In this document: positions 28,992 through 37,354 of the stretch, one piece after another | Layout of the letters: every line of letters begins with the position of its first letter | Numbering within the stretch: the stretch's first letter is position 1 | The notes under the pieces: generated by a model | Told to the model about the DNA's origin: nothing | Databases searched by the model: none | What the model saw: the letters and a program-made list of their open reading frames with translations, nothing else | Made by a program: the position numbers and the translations under genes | Origin: Paracoccaceae bacterium | Lineage (GTDB): Bacteria > Pseudomonadota > Alphaproteobacteria > Rhodobacterales > Rhodobacteraceae | Reading direction: 5' to 3' | NCBI GenBank assembly: GCA_028284605.1 | Contig: JANQRL010000031.1 | Coordinates: forward strand, 89,104-153,103 | DNA length: 64,000 nucleotides

Positions 28992-29288
28992 CTACTACAT
29001 CAATAGTGGTTGATCGAATGATTGGAATGGTTCTTGTTGCACTGCAGGTCGATCGCTCCAGATCGCACTGATCTTCGGTGCACAAACGCCGCCGCTCTAG
29101 CAAGCTTGAGCCGCTTTCAGTTGAGTGATGTCGTTGCGATGTGACCTTCCTGTCTATTCTGGCGCTCTTTCGTCAATACCGCTAATGCACTGCGCTCGCT
29201 GGCTGAGTTCAAGAGTGTCGTGAAGCGCGCGGCTTTAGAGTGAATCCTGGAACAATTCAGATCCAAGACCTGCGCCTGGTGTCTCCAA
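28992..29288. other. Low-GC non-coding stretch, no supported gene
   Basis: This stretch between the possible remnant and the rhodanese gene is AT-richer than the window average. I see no open frame with a start and ribosome binding site, no tRNA and no clear terminator. GC-rich chromosomal sequence resumes abruptly at about 29288. Confidence 0.5.
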
Positions 29289-29876
29289 TCAGAGGCCCAC
29301 CCCCTCCACCACCGTCAGCCCCAGCCCCTGCCAGTTCTGCATCCCGCCGCGATAATAACTGATGTTCTCCGCCGGGAAGCCGGCTTCGATCATGCGGCGG
29401 GCGGCGGTGGGGGACTGGCCGCACCAGGGGCCGTTGCAGAAGAGCACGACCCTGGGCAGCGCGCCCTCGCAGATCCAGCCGTCGAAATCGATCTCGCAGC
29501 CCAGTTCGTCGAGCCGGTCGGCGGCCTCGTTATAGGGCACCGAGATCGCGCCGGGGATCGTGCCGGCCTCGAATTCCGGCCGGATACGGCCATCGACGAC
29601 GAGCGTGTCCGGGTCCTGAAGCGCGGCGAGCACCTCCAGCTCGCCAACCGGGGTCACCCCGGGCGCGGGCACCATGGGCTGGATGCAGAAATTCGGACAG
29701 GGGCGGGAGGTCAGCGTCCAGTCCTCGCCCACCCGGTTGGAATTGTCCGGATTGCGGGCGATCTCCACCGTGCCGCCCGGGGTCTCCACCGTCACCGACA
29801 TCAGGTCGGGGGTGATCCCCACCGGGTCCGCCATCGCCGCGCTGGCGGTCAGGATCAGGGCCATCAGGCTGCGCAT
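29289..29876 (-). CDS. Exported rhodanese-like protein
   Basis: Sulfurtransferase-fold protein of 195 residues with a short signal peptide (MRSLMALILTASAAMA) and one rhodanese domain: VDGRIRPEFEAGTIPGAISVPYNEA, then the active loop VLFCNGPWCGQSPTAARRM, whose first Cys is the likely persulfide-forming residue. The CxxxxC loop resembles periplasmic rhodaneses found with methylotrophy or thiosulfate genes, but no such genes are adjacent. A GGGAGGAG site precedes ATG at 29876; a longer frame to 29933 has none. It resumes high GC. Confidence 0.85.
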   Translation of the reverse strand: MRSLMALILTASAAMADPVGITPDLMSVTVETPGGTVEIARNPDNSNRVGEDWTLTSRPCPNFCIQPMVPAPGVTPVGELEVLAALQDPDTLVVDGRIRPEFEAGTIPGAISVPYNEAADRLDELGCEIDFDGWICEGALPRVVLFCNGPWCGQSPTAARRMIEAGFPAENISYYRGGMQNWQGLGLTVVEGVGL

Positions 29877-29974
29877 CGCATCTCCTCCCTCTTCTGGCCG
29901 GTCCACCCTCCCGCCGTCGGTCGCCCCGGTCAATGCGGCTGGCCGCCGCCCCGGAACAGGCTAGGTTCGCCCCC

Positions 29975-30400
29975 ATGCGCCTTGCCCTCCTCCTCAGCTT
30001 CCTCGCCAGCCCCGCCGCGGCCTGGGACTTCACCCCCGGCCTGCCCTGCCTCCTGACCCATGAGGAAGCGGAGGCGCGGATGGAGCTGACCTACGATCCG
30101 ACCGGCCCGCTTTACACGATCACCGTGACCCGGGCCGCGCCGTTCCCGGACGCCCCGCTCTTCGGGATGCGGTTCGAGGGGGTGGCGGCGGGCACGATCT
30201 CCACCGACCGGCATGTGCTGAGCAATGGCGGCCGGTCAATCACGGTGACCGACCGGGGCTTCGGCAATGTGCTGAACGGGCTCCAGTTCAACGACACCGC
30301 CACGGCGCTCATTGGGGCCGAGGCGGTGTCATTTTCGCTTGCCGGCGCGTCCGGGCCGGTCGCCGCTTTCCGGCAGTGCCGGCCCGTGCCGGGGGCCTGA
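29975..30400 (+). CDS. Small exported protein of unknown function
   Basis: A 141-residue product with a signal peptide ending AAAW (about residue 18) and a mature part with two cysteines (near residues 25 and 134) likely to form a disulfide. The sequence (PLYTITVTRAAPFPDAPLFG, FNDTATALIGAEAVSFSL) suggests a small beta-rich periplasmic domain. I do not recognise a family. The ATG at 29975 was preferred over 29933 because it places the signal peptide correctly. Its stop lies 3 bases from that of the convergent DUF4399 gene. Confidence 0.65.
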   Translation: MRLALLLSFLASPAAAWDFTPGLPCLLTHEEAEARMELTYDPTGPLYTITVTRAAPFPDAPLFGMRFEGVAAGTISTDRHVLSNGGRSITVTDRGFGNVLNGLQFNDTATALIGAEAVSFSLAGASGPVAAFRQCRPVPGA

Positions 30401-30403
30401 ACC

Positions 30404-30841
30404 CTACTCCACGGTGATGGTGATCGGCTGCGACATGACCGGCGGCTCATGGGGCAGGTGCAGGTGGTCGGCGACCAGCGTCCAGATCGTATGGGTGCCG
30501 GGGGGCAGGTCGAGCGTCGTCTCCGACTGACCGCCGCCGAAATGGATGTGGCTGTCATCCGCCGGTACGCCAACCGAGAAGTCGTACTCCGCCGGGTCGA
30601 TATTGATCAGCAGGTGATGATGCCCGGTACCGTCGATATCGACACCCGCCGGCGCGATCCCCATGCCCGCGAGCCCGAAACGGATCGTCACCGGGTTCGA
30701 CACCGTCTCGCCATGGGCCGGGCTGATGATGTAGGCATACGCCCCTTCCGGCGCCGGCAGTCGCTCTCCCTCGGCATGGGCTGCCGTGGCGATCAGCAAT
30801 GCCGCGATCCCTGCGCTCAGGCCCGTTAGTCGTTTCGTCAT
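30404..30841 (-). CDS. DUF4399-family exported protein
   Basis: A 145-residue product with a signal peptide (ending HAEG, residue 23 or so) and a DUF4399 domain: ISPAHGETVSNPVTIRFGLAGMGIAPAG, GHHHLLIN, FGGGQSETTLDLPPGTHTIWTLVADHLH. The dense histidines suggest metal binding but this is inference. The start at 30841 sits after GGAAAGAGG. Family role is not known; the domain is often found in exported single-domain proteins. Confidence 0.83.
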   Translation of the reverse strand: MTKRLTGLSAGIAALLIATAAHAEGERLPAPEGAYAYIISPAHGETVSNPVTIRFGLAGMGIAPAGVDIDGTGHHHLLINIDPAEYDFSVGVPADDSHIHFGGGQSETTLDLPPGTHTIWTLVADHLHLPHEPPVMSQPITITVE

Positions 30842-30920
30842 CCTCTTTCCTCCCTGCGACACTCTCACGTGACGTAGGGTCAAGGTAGATCGGGACGGAG
30901 CGACTTCAAATCACCTGGGC

Positions 30921-31184
30921 TCAGAAGTCGAACAGCTCGTCGAGGAAACCGCCGCGCCGCTTCTTCTTGCGCGGCCGGTCGTCATAGCGGTCGTCGTAAC
31001 GGTCGCCGCGGTCGTGATAGCCGCCGGGGGGCGGGGGCGGTGGGGCCGTCTGCACCGAACGCTCGATGATCTTGTCGAGTTCGCCGCGATCGAGCCAGAC
31101 GCCACGGCATTGCGGGCAGTAGTCGATTTCGACGCCGTTGCGGTCGGCCATCACGAGCTGGGTTCCGTCAATCGGGCATTGCAT
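30921..31184 (-). CDS. Zinc-ribbon (TFIIB-type) small protein
   Basis: An 87-residue product with a zinc ribbon at residues 3-28: CPIDGTQL then YCPQCRGVWLDRGELDKIIE, the zf-TFIIB family signature, followed by a proline run and an Arg/Asp/Tyr-rich, then Lys/Arg-rich, tail (DDRYDDRPRKKKRRGGFLDELFDF) that could bind nucleic acid. The ATG has GAGGAG upstream. The 292 bases between this gene and ubiG hold no supported gene. Function unknown. Confidence 0.8.
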   Translation of the reverse strand: MQCPIDGTQLVMADRNGVEIDYCPQCRGVWLDRGELDKIIERSVQTAPPPPPPGGYHDRGDRYDDRYDDRPRKKKRRGGFLDELFDF

Positions 31185-31476
31185 GGGCGGCGGCTCCTCC
31201 AGATATGTCCTCGATAGGAGATGGGGCAGGCGGCGCAGTCCGGCAAGCCTTTCTGGCGATACAATTATCGAGGATCGCGGCACAGGCGCGACCTTTGCAG
31301 AGAAAAGCGAGGATCGCCGGGTCTCGCGGTGGCGCCACGCGAAGGACCTGGCGATGGTGTCCGGTGCGCGATGACACGGGGTCAACACCACGGGCGAATC
31401 GCCGACCGCCCGAGGGGAAAGAAGGAGGGCTCGGCAACATCTGACGGGCTCCGCAAGACCGCCGTCTGGTGGTCGC

Positions 31477-32226
31477 TCACCCCGGCTTTGTCGCCGCCGT
31501 CACGTAGTTCACGCTCAGGTCCCGGTCGGAGATGCGCCAGGCCCAGGTGACCGGGTTGAACTGGTAGCCCTTGCGATCCACCGGGTCGAGCCCGGCCTTG
31601 GAGAGGAACCCGTAGAGTTCGTCCGGCGTGATGAACTTCTCCCATTCATGGGTGCCCTTGGGCAGCCAGCGCATGACGTATTCGGCGCCCACGATGGCGA
31701 AGACGTAGCTCTTCGGATTGCGGTTGATCGTCGAGCAGAGATGCAACCCGCCGGGCTTCAGGAGCGCCGCGCAGGCGTCGAGATAGGTCTGCGGGTCCGG
31801 GACGTGCTCCACCACCTCCATGTTCAGGACCACGTCGAAGACCTCGCCCGCTGCCGCCAAAGCCTCTGCCGTTGCGTGCCGGTAGTCGATGTCGAGGCCG
31901 GATTGTTCGGCATGGATGCGGGCGACGGGGATGTTGCGCTCCGCCGCGTCGGCGCCCACCACCTCGGCCCCGAGCCGCGCCATCGGCTCGCAGAGGAGCC
32001 CGCCGCCGCAGCCGATATCGAGAAGGCGCAGCCCGGCGAAGGGCCGGTCTGCCTTCAGATCGCGGTCGAATTCCGCGGCGATCTGCTGTGTGATGTAGTC
32101 GAGCCGCACCGGGTTCATCATATGCAGCGGCTTGAACTTGCCGTCCGCATCCCACCATTCCGCGGCCATCGCCTCGAACTTTGCGATCTCGGCGGCGTCG
32201 ACGGTGCTTTCGGCGGTTTGCATCAT
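31477..32226 (-). CDS. ubiG: Ubiquinone biosynthesis O-methyltransferase UbiG
   Basis: Catalyses both O-methylations in ubiquinone biosynthesis. The 249-residue product has the UbiG N-terminus ([26 protein letters not shown]), SAM motif [20 protein letters not shown] and the C-terminal pocket region [15 protein letters not shown]. The length is normal. Start is the ATG at 32226 or the adjacent ATG 3 bases in. It is divergent from the proline iminopeptidase gene. Confidence 0.95.
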   Translation of the reverse strand: MMQTAESTVDAAEIAKFEAMAAEWWDADGKFKPLHMMNPVRLDYITQQIAAEFDRDLKADRPFAGLRLLDIGCGGGLLCEPMARLGAEVVGADAAERNIPVARIHAEQSGLDIDYRHATAEALAAAGEVFDVVLNMEVVEHVPDPQTYLDACAALLKPGGLHLCSTINRNPKSYVFAIVGAEYVMRWLPKGTHEWEKFITPDELYGFLSKAGLDPVDRKGYQFNPVTWAWRISDRDLSVNYVTAATKPG

Positions 32227-32286
32227 GGCCTCTTAGATGGCATGGATTTCAGGTCGGGGCATGCTGCGGCCCTATATAGGACGGTG

Positions 32287-33279
32287 ATGGACAAGGTCTC
32301 TGGTCAAAAGCGCGCAAACCCGCATCTTTATCCCGCCCTCGATCCCTACGATCAGCGGATGCTGGAGGTGGGCGACGGGCACCGTGTCTATGTCGAGCAA
32401 TGCGGCAATCCAAGGGGTTTGCCGGTCGTCGTCCTCCATGGCGGTCCGGGGGGCGGCTGTTCGCCGGCGATGCGGCGCTATTTCGACCCGGACCTCTACC
32501 GGATCGTGCTTTTCGATCAGCGCGGCTGCGGGCGCTCGCGGCCCCATGCCAGTGTGGAAGCCAATACGACCTGGCATCTGGTGGCGGATATCGAGCGGAT
32601 TAGAGAGACGCTGGGCATCGACCGCTGGATCGTCTTCGGCGGCAGTTGGGGCGCGACGCTGGCGCTGATCTATGCCGAGGCGCATCCGGAACGGGTGGCG
32701 GCGCTTGTGCTGCGGGGCGTCTTCCTGATGACCCGGCGTGAGCTGAACTGGTTCTATGGCGGCGGGGCGGGACAGTTCTGGCCCGATCTGTGGGAGAATT
32801 TCGCCGGACTGGTCCCGGCGGACGAACGTCATGATCTGATCGCGGCCTATAACCGGCGGCTCTTTTCCGGCGACCTGATGATGGAGACGCGGTTCGCCCG
32901 CGCCTGGGCGTCGTGGGAGAATGCCCTCGCGTCGATCGACAATGACGGCGCGACGGGGGAGAGCCCGGCGGACTACGCCCGCGCCTTTGCCCGGCTGGAG
33001 AATCACTATTTCCTCAATGGCGGGTTTCTGGCGGAGGGCGACGGCATCCTCGACCGGATCGACCGGATCGCGGATATCCCCGGCTTCATCGTGCAGGGCC
33101 GCTACGACATGATCTGCCCGCCCGCCTCGGCGCATATGCTGGCCGCTGCCTGGCCGAAAGGGCGTCTCCGGATGATCCCGCGGGCGGGCCATGCGCTGTC
33201 GGAACCGGGGATCAGCGCGGAACTGGTGCGTTGCATGGACACGCTCGCGGCGAAGCGCGCGAAGCTGGGGATGGCATGA
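32287..33279 (+). CDS. pip: Proline iminopeptidase
   Basis: Alpha/beta-hydrolase that removes N-terminal proline from peptides. The 330-residue product has the oxyanion motif HGGPGGGCSP, nucleophile elbow GGSWGATLAL, and the catalytic Asp/His region QGRYDMICPPASAHML and AGHALSEPG, all as in bacterial prolyl aminopeptidases. It overlaps the next gene by ATGA, so they are co-transcribed; an in-frame GTG sits 3 bases upstream of the chosen ATG. Confidence 0.92.
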   Translation: MDKVSGQKRANPHLYPALDPYDQRMLEVGDGHRVYVEQCGNPRGLPVVVLHGGPGGGCSPAMRRYFDPDLYRIVLFDQRGCGRSRPHASVEANTTWHLVADIERIRETLGIDRWIVFGGSWGATLALIYAEAHPERVAALVLRGVFLMTRRELNWFYGGGAGQFWPDLWENFAGLVPADERHDLIAAYNRRLFSGDLMMETRFARAWASWENALASIDNDGATGESPADYARAFARLENHYFLNGGFLAEGDGILDRIDRIADIPGFIVQGRYDMICPPASAHMLAAAWPKGRLRMIPRAGHALSEPGISAELVRCMDTLAAKRAKLGMA

Positions 33280-34196
33280 GGATCGCAGGGCTTCCGGCGA
33301 AGTCGCGGCGCCGGCTGCTGACCGGCGGTCTGGCCGCGGCGATGGTGGCGGCAACGGGACTGCCGGCCCAGGCGCTCGGTCGGTCCGGCGGGCGGCTGGT
33401 GGCCGGTCTCTCTGGCGGCGCGGCGGCGGACAGCTGGGACGGGCGCAGCCATGACGGGCTCTTCATGCAGGCGGTGTCCCACGGCGCGGTCCATGACTGC
33501 CTGACGGAAGTCGCCGCCGACGGGACCCTGCGCGGGGAACTGGCGGTGGGCTGGGATGCGAGCGCCGATGCCCGCGACTGGCGGTTCGAGCTGCGGCCGG
33601 GGGTGCGGTTCCACGATGGGACGCCGCTGACCGCCACGGATGTCGTCGCCTCGCTCAGCCGGCACCGGACCGGGTCCCCGATGGCGCCGCTTCTCGCCGA
33701 GATGCAGGCGTTGGAGGCCGCTAGCCCGGGCGCGGTCCGGATCGCCCTCCGGGAGGGCAACCCGGACCTGCCGTATCTTCTCTCCGATCCGCATCTCGTC
33801 ATCCAGCCCGAAGCCGCCCCCGCGAGCGGGATCGGCACCGGGCTCTATCGGGTCGCCGTTTTCGAGCCGGGGGCGCGGTTTGTCGGGCGCCGGGTGGCGG
33901 AGCACTGGAAGGACGGGCAGGCCGGCTGGGCCGATGAGGTGGAGATGCTGGCGCTCGACCCGCTTTCGGCGCGCCTCGCCGCCCTGCGCTCGGGCCGGGT
34001 GGATGTGATCGACGGGCTTGGCGCCACAGACGCCGTGCGGCTCGCGGCGAGCGCCGACCGGCGGGTGATCGACGTCGCGGCCAATCCCGAGCCGTGGCGG
34101 ATGGCCCTGTCGGACCGGGTAGGCGCCCCGGCGCAGGTCGGCGCGCTGGGCGCCATGGACAGTGCCCGCTTCGCCGAACGCTGGTGGGTCGGCTGA
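33276..34196 (+). CDS. Extracellular solute-binding protein, family 5, short form
   Basis: A 306-residue product with a twin-arginine-like signal (SRRRLLTGGLAAAMVA) and the family 5 pattern HDGTPLTATDVVASLSRHR with the following LREGNPDLPYLLSDPH and GTGLYRV. Family 5 proteins (peptide/nickel/dipeptide binding) are usually about 500 residues; this one stops after the first lobe and part of the second. No permease or ATPase is adjacent. It may be a genuine short family member coupled to proline iminopeptidase (ATGA) in peptide use, or a truncated one. Confidence 0.72.
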   Translation: MRIAGLPAKSRRRLLTGGLAAAMVAATGLPAQALGRSGGRLVAGLSGGAAADSWDGRSHDGLFMQAVSHGAVHDCLTEVAADGTLRGELAVGWDASADARDWRFELRPGVRFHDGTPLTATDVVASLSRHRTGSPMAPLLAEMQALEAASPGAVRIALREGNPDLPYLLSDPHLVIQPEAAPASGIGTGLYRVAVFEPGARFVGRRVAEHWKDGQAGWADEVEMLALDPLSARLAALRSGRVDVIDGLGATDAVRLAASADRRVIDVAANPEPWRMALSDRVGAPAQVGALGAMDSARFAERWWVG

Positions 34197-34204
34197 AACG
34201 CCCC

Positions 34205-34233
34205 TTGCACATCCCCTCGGCAGCGCCTATCTA
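34205..34233 (+). promoter_or_regulatory. Promoter of the rimP-nusA-ylxR-infB operon
   Basis: TTGCAC (34205-34210) and TATCTA (34228-34233) are separated by exactly 17 bases and lie just after the preceding gene's stop. The start point would be near 34240, giving a leader of about 90 bases before rimP. Confidence 0.65.
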
Positions 34234-34286
34234 GCCGGTAACAGCGGCGTGCCGGCCTCCACCCCCGGGACCCACCGAAAGACCGA

Positions 34287-34309
34287 ACGGGCCGCTGGCC
34301 CGTTTTTTT
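34287..34309 (+). terminator. Terminator-like hairpin in rimP leader (possible attenuator)
   Basis: Stem arms ACGGGCC (34287-34293) and GGCCCGT (34297-34303) enclose a 3-base loop and are followed by a run of seven T. It lies about 47 bases after the likely transcription start and 20 bases before the rimP ATG, so it would stop its own operon unless antitermination occurs. A preceding gene is 90 bases upstream of it, so it may alternatively terminate that transcript. Confidence 0.65.
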
Positions 34310-34328
34310 GTGCCTGGACCCGAGAGCC

Positions 34329-34925
34329 ATGCCTGACCTGATCGCCCGCGCGGCGATGGACCGCCGGATCGCAGAGATCATCACCCCCGTCCTTGAGGGC
34401 ATGGGGTTCGAACTGGTGCGCGTGCGGCTGATGGGCGGCAAACACCAGACGCTCCAGATCATGGCTCAGCGCCCGGACGGCAGTATTGAAGTCGACGATT
34501 GTGCCGATATCTCGACCCAGCTCAGCGCCGTCCTCGATGTCGAGGACCCGATCCTCGACGCCTATACGCTGGAAGTCTCCTCCCCCGGCATCGACCGGCC
34601 GCTCACCCGGCTAAAGGACTTTGCCCAATGGGAGGGCTATGTCGCCAAGATCGAGACCGACGAGCTGATCGACGGCCGCCGCCGCTTCAAGGGCGTGCTG
34701 GCTGGGGTCGAGGGCGACGAGGTGCTGATCGAGATCGCCGACGACAAGGGCGAGGAGATCACCATCGGACTGAACTTCGACTGGCTGGCGGAGGCCAAGC
34801 TGGTGCTGACGGACGCGCTGATCCGCGACGTGCTGCGCGCGCGCAAATCCGCAGGCCAGATCGACGAGAGAGATTTTGACGAGATCGAGACCGTGCTCGA
34901 CGGTCCGGAAGAGGAGAAGACGTGA
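34329..34925 (+). CDS. rimP: Ribosome maturation factor RimP
   Basis: Needed for assembly of the 30S subunit. The 198-residue product has the RimP N-terminal domain ([28 protein letters not shown]), SSPGIDRPL in the central linker, and a C-terminal SH3-like domain. ATG at 34329 matches the family N-terminus; the frame opens earlier at a GTG. It leads the nusA operon and overlaps nusA at TGATG. A terminator-like hairpin in its leader suggests attenuation. Confidence 0.94.
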   Translation: MPDLIARAAMDRRIAEIITPVLEGMGFELVRVRLMGGKHQTLQIMAQRPDGSIEVDDCADISTQLSAVLDVEDPILDAYTLEVSSPGIDRPLTRLKDFAQWEGYVAKIETDELIDGRRRFKGVLAGVEGDEVLIEIADDKGEEITIGLNFDWLAEAKLVLTDALIRDVLRARKSAGQIDERDFDEIETVLDGPEEEKT

Positions 34926-36700
34926 TGGCGATTACCTCGGCCAACCAGCTGGAACTCTTGCAGACCGCCGAGGCGGTGGCGCGGGAAAAGATGATCGACC
35001 CCGAACTGGTGGTCGAAGCGATGGAAGAGAGCCTCGCCCGGGCGGCGAAGTCCCGCTACGGCGCCGAGATGGACATCCGCGTCTCCATCGACCGCAAGAC
35101 CGGCAAGGCGACCTTCACCCGGGTCCGCACGGTGGCCGAAGAGGACCTGATCGAGACGACCCAGGCCGAGATGACCGCCGATCAGGCGCGCGTGGCCGTG
35201 GGCCAGCAGCGCCCGAATGTGACCGTGGTCAGCGGCCGGCGCACCGTCCATGAACTCGACGAGGAAGGCGAGATCATCGACAGCCGGACCGAGGATTTCC
35301 GCCGCTTCCTGATGCGCGCCGCGACCGACCGCGATGTGCCGGGCGATGTGGATCAGACCACCGATCCGCAGATCGGCGACGAGTTGGTCGATGAGGTGCC
35401 CCCTGTCGAGATGGGCCGCATCGCCGCGCAATCGGCCAAGCAGGTGATCCTGCAGAAGGTCCGTGAGGCCGAGCGCGAGAAGCAGTTCGAGGAATTCAAG
35501 GACAAGACCGGCCAGATCATCAACGTCCAGGTCAAGCGCGAGGAGTACGGCAACGTCATCGTCGATCTGAACCCGGGCGAAGGCGTGTTGCGCCGGAACG
35601 AGAAGATCGGTCGCGAGAGCTATCGCCCGAACGACCGCATCCGGGTCTACATCAAGGATGTGCGGCGCGAGCCTCGCGGGCCGCAGGTCTTCCTCTCCCG
35701 CACAGCGCCGGAATTCATGGCCGAGCTCTTCAAGATGGAGGTGCCGGAGATTTATGAGGGCATCATCGAGATCAAGGCCGTGGCCCGCGACCCGGGCAGC
35801 CGGGCGAAGATCGCGGTGATCTCTTACGATTCGTCTATCGACCCGGTGGGCGCCTGCGTTGGTATGCGCGGCTCCCGCGTGCAGGCGGTGGTCAACGAGC
35901 TTCAGGGCGAGAAGATCGACATCATCCCGTGGAACGAGGATATGCCGACCTTCCTTGTGAACGCGCTCCAACCGGCCGAGGTCTCCAAGGTCGTGCTCGA
36001 CGAGGATGCCGAGCGGATCGAGGTCGTGGTGCCGGAAGAGCAGCTCAGCCTCGCCATCGGTCGGCGTGGCCAGAATGTGCGGCTGGCCTCGCAGCTCACC
36101 CATCTCGACATCGACATCATGACCGAGGAGGAGGAGAGCGCCCGGCGCCAGAAGGAGTTCGAGGAACGCACGCAGCTCTTTGTCGAGACCCTCGATCTCG
36201 ACGAGTTCTTCGCCCAGCTTCTGGTCTCCGAAGGATTCACCAATCTCGAAGAGGTGGCCTATGTCGAGCTTGATGAGCTTCTGGTCATCGACGGGGTCGA
36301 CGAGGACACGGCTCAGGAGCTTCAGGCCCGGGCCCGCGATGTGCTCGATGCCCGCAACAAGGCGGCGCTCGACCGGGCCCGCGAGCTTGGCGTCGAGGAC
36401 AGCCTCATTGCATTCGAGGGGCTGACACCCCAGATGATCGAAGCGCTGGCCGAGGATGGTGTGAAGACCCTCGAAGACTTCGCCACCTGTGCCGACTGGG
36501 AGCTGGCCGGGGGCTGGACCACGGTCGATGGTGAGCGGGTCAAGGACGACGGGATCCTGGAGAAATTCGATGTGAGCCTCGAAGAGGCTCAGGACATGGT
36601 GATGACCGCCCGGGTGATGCTCGGCTGGGTCGATCCGGCCGACCTGGAGGCCTCCGCCGAAGAAGACGGCGAAGCGATCGAGGAGCAGGCCGAGGCCTAA
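34925..36700 (+). CDS. nusA: Transcription termination/antitermination factor NusA
   Basis: RNA polymerase-binding factor acting in pausing, termination and antitermination. The 591-residue protein has the N-terminal RNAP domain ([23 protein letters not shown]), S1 (DKTGQIINVQVKREEYGNVIVD), two KH domains (GACVGMRGSRVQAVVNELQGEKIDII and LAIGRRGQNVRLASQLT) and C-terminal helix-hairpin-helix repeats. It is longer than typical because the N-terminal domain has an extra charged segment around residues 95-160. The start ATG overlaps the rimP stop (TGATG); GTG at 34922 is the alternative. Confidence 0.95.
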   Translation: MAITSANQLELLQTAEAVAREKMIDPELVVEAMEESLARAAKSRYGAEMDIRVSIDRKTGKATFTRVRTVAEEDLIETTQAEMTADQARVAVGQQRPNVTVVSGRRTVHELDEEGEIIDSRTEDFRRFLMRAATDRDVPGDVDQTTDPQIGDELVDEVPPVEMGRIAAQSAKQVILQKVREAEREKQFEEFKDKTGQIINVQVKREEYGNVIVDLNPGEGVLRRNEKIGRESYRPNDRIRVYIKDVRREPRGPQVFLSRTAPEFMAELFKMEVPEIYEGIIEIKAVARDPGSRAKIAVISYDSSIDPVGACVGMRGSRVQAVVNELQGEKIDIIPWNEDMPTFLVNALQPAEVSKVVLDEDAERIEVVVPEEQLSLAIGRRGQNVRLASQLTHLDIDIMTEEEESARRQKEFEERTQLFVETLDLDEFFAQLLVSEGFTNLEEVAYVELDELLVIDGVDEDTAQELQARARDVLDARNKAALDRARELGVEDSLIAFEGLTPQMIEALAEDGVKTLEDFATCADWELAGGWTTVDGERVKDDGILEKFDVSLEEAQDMVMTARVMLGWVDPADLEASAEEDGEAIEEQAEA

Positions 36701-36726
36701 GGCCCTCGGTCTGGGCGGAGCGAGGG

Positions 36727-37344
36727 GTGACCCGCGGCGGCCGACAGAAGGACCGGGACGGCCCGGAGCGGCGCTGTATCGTCAGTGGCGAGACGGCGCC
36801 AGCCACCGGTTTGATCCGGTTTGTGGTGGGCCCGGAGGGCCAGGTGGTGCCGGATGTGCTCGGCAAGCTGCCGGGCCGGGGCATGTGGGTGCGGGCGGAT
36901 CGCCAGGCGCTCACGGCGGCGGATGAACGGGCGTTTGCCCGCGCCGCGAAGGCCAAGGTGGCGGTGCCCGAGGGTCTCGCCGATGAGGTCGAGCGGCAGC
37001 TTGCGCGGCGGGTGGTTGAGCTTGTCGCGATGGCCCGCAAGGCCGGTCAGGCGGTCTGCGGATATGAGAAGGTCAAGGGCTGGCTGGGCGACCGCGCGGT
37101 GCGCGTGCTGCTCCAGGCCAGCGACGGGTCGGAGCGCGGCAAGGCCAAGCTCTGGACCCCCGAAGGCGCGAGATATTTCGACGTGCTCACGGCGTCGGAG
37201 CTTGGATTGGCCTTCGGTCGGCAAACTGTGATACACGGCGCTCTGGCCTCTGGTGGACTCGCGGACCGTGTTGTAGAGGAAGCCGCGAAGCTGAAAGGCG
37301 TGCGCGGCATGGACGGCGGTCAACGGACCGGCGGGAAGGATTAA
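36727..37344 (+). CDS. YlxR (DUF448) / L7Ae-like RNA-binding fusion
   Basis: The 205-residue product starts at GTG with the DUF448/YlxR signature (ERRCIVSGETAPATGLIRFVVGPEG, then GKLPGRGMWVRADR), joined to an L7Ae-type RNA-binding region (residues 95-170: AMARKAGQAVCGYEKVKGWL, RVLLQASDGSERGKAKL). In the nusA operon it lies between nusA and infB, the usual place. It is a nucleic-acid-binding protein of uncertain exact role; a regulatory role in ribosome or RNase P function has been proposed for YlxR homologues. Confidence 0.9.
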   Translation: MTRGGRQKDRDGPERRCIVSGETAPATGLIRFVVGPEGQVVPDVLGKLPGRGMWVRADRQALTAADERAFARAAKAKVAVPEGLADEVERQLARRVVELVAMARKAGQAVCGYEKVKGWLGDRAVRVLLQASDGSERGKAKLWTPEGARYFDVLTASELGLAFGRQTVIHGALASGGLADRVVEEAAKLKGVRGMDGGQRTGGKD

Positions 37345-37354
37345 GTAGAGCCAT

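Noticed and set aside
28992..29288. tRNA or att-type site marking the low-GC island
   Set aside because: No cloverleaf or T-loop sequence and no matching direct repeat at the island edges could be seen by eye.
31185..31476. Open frames between the zinc-ribbon gene and ubiG
   Set aside because: Frames here have no ribosome binding site and give low-complexity translations; treated as non-coding.
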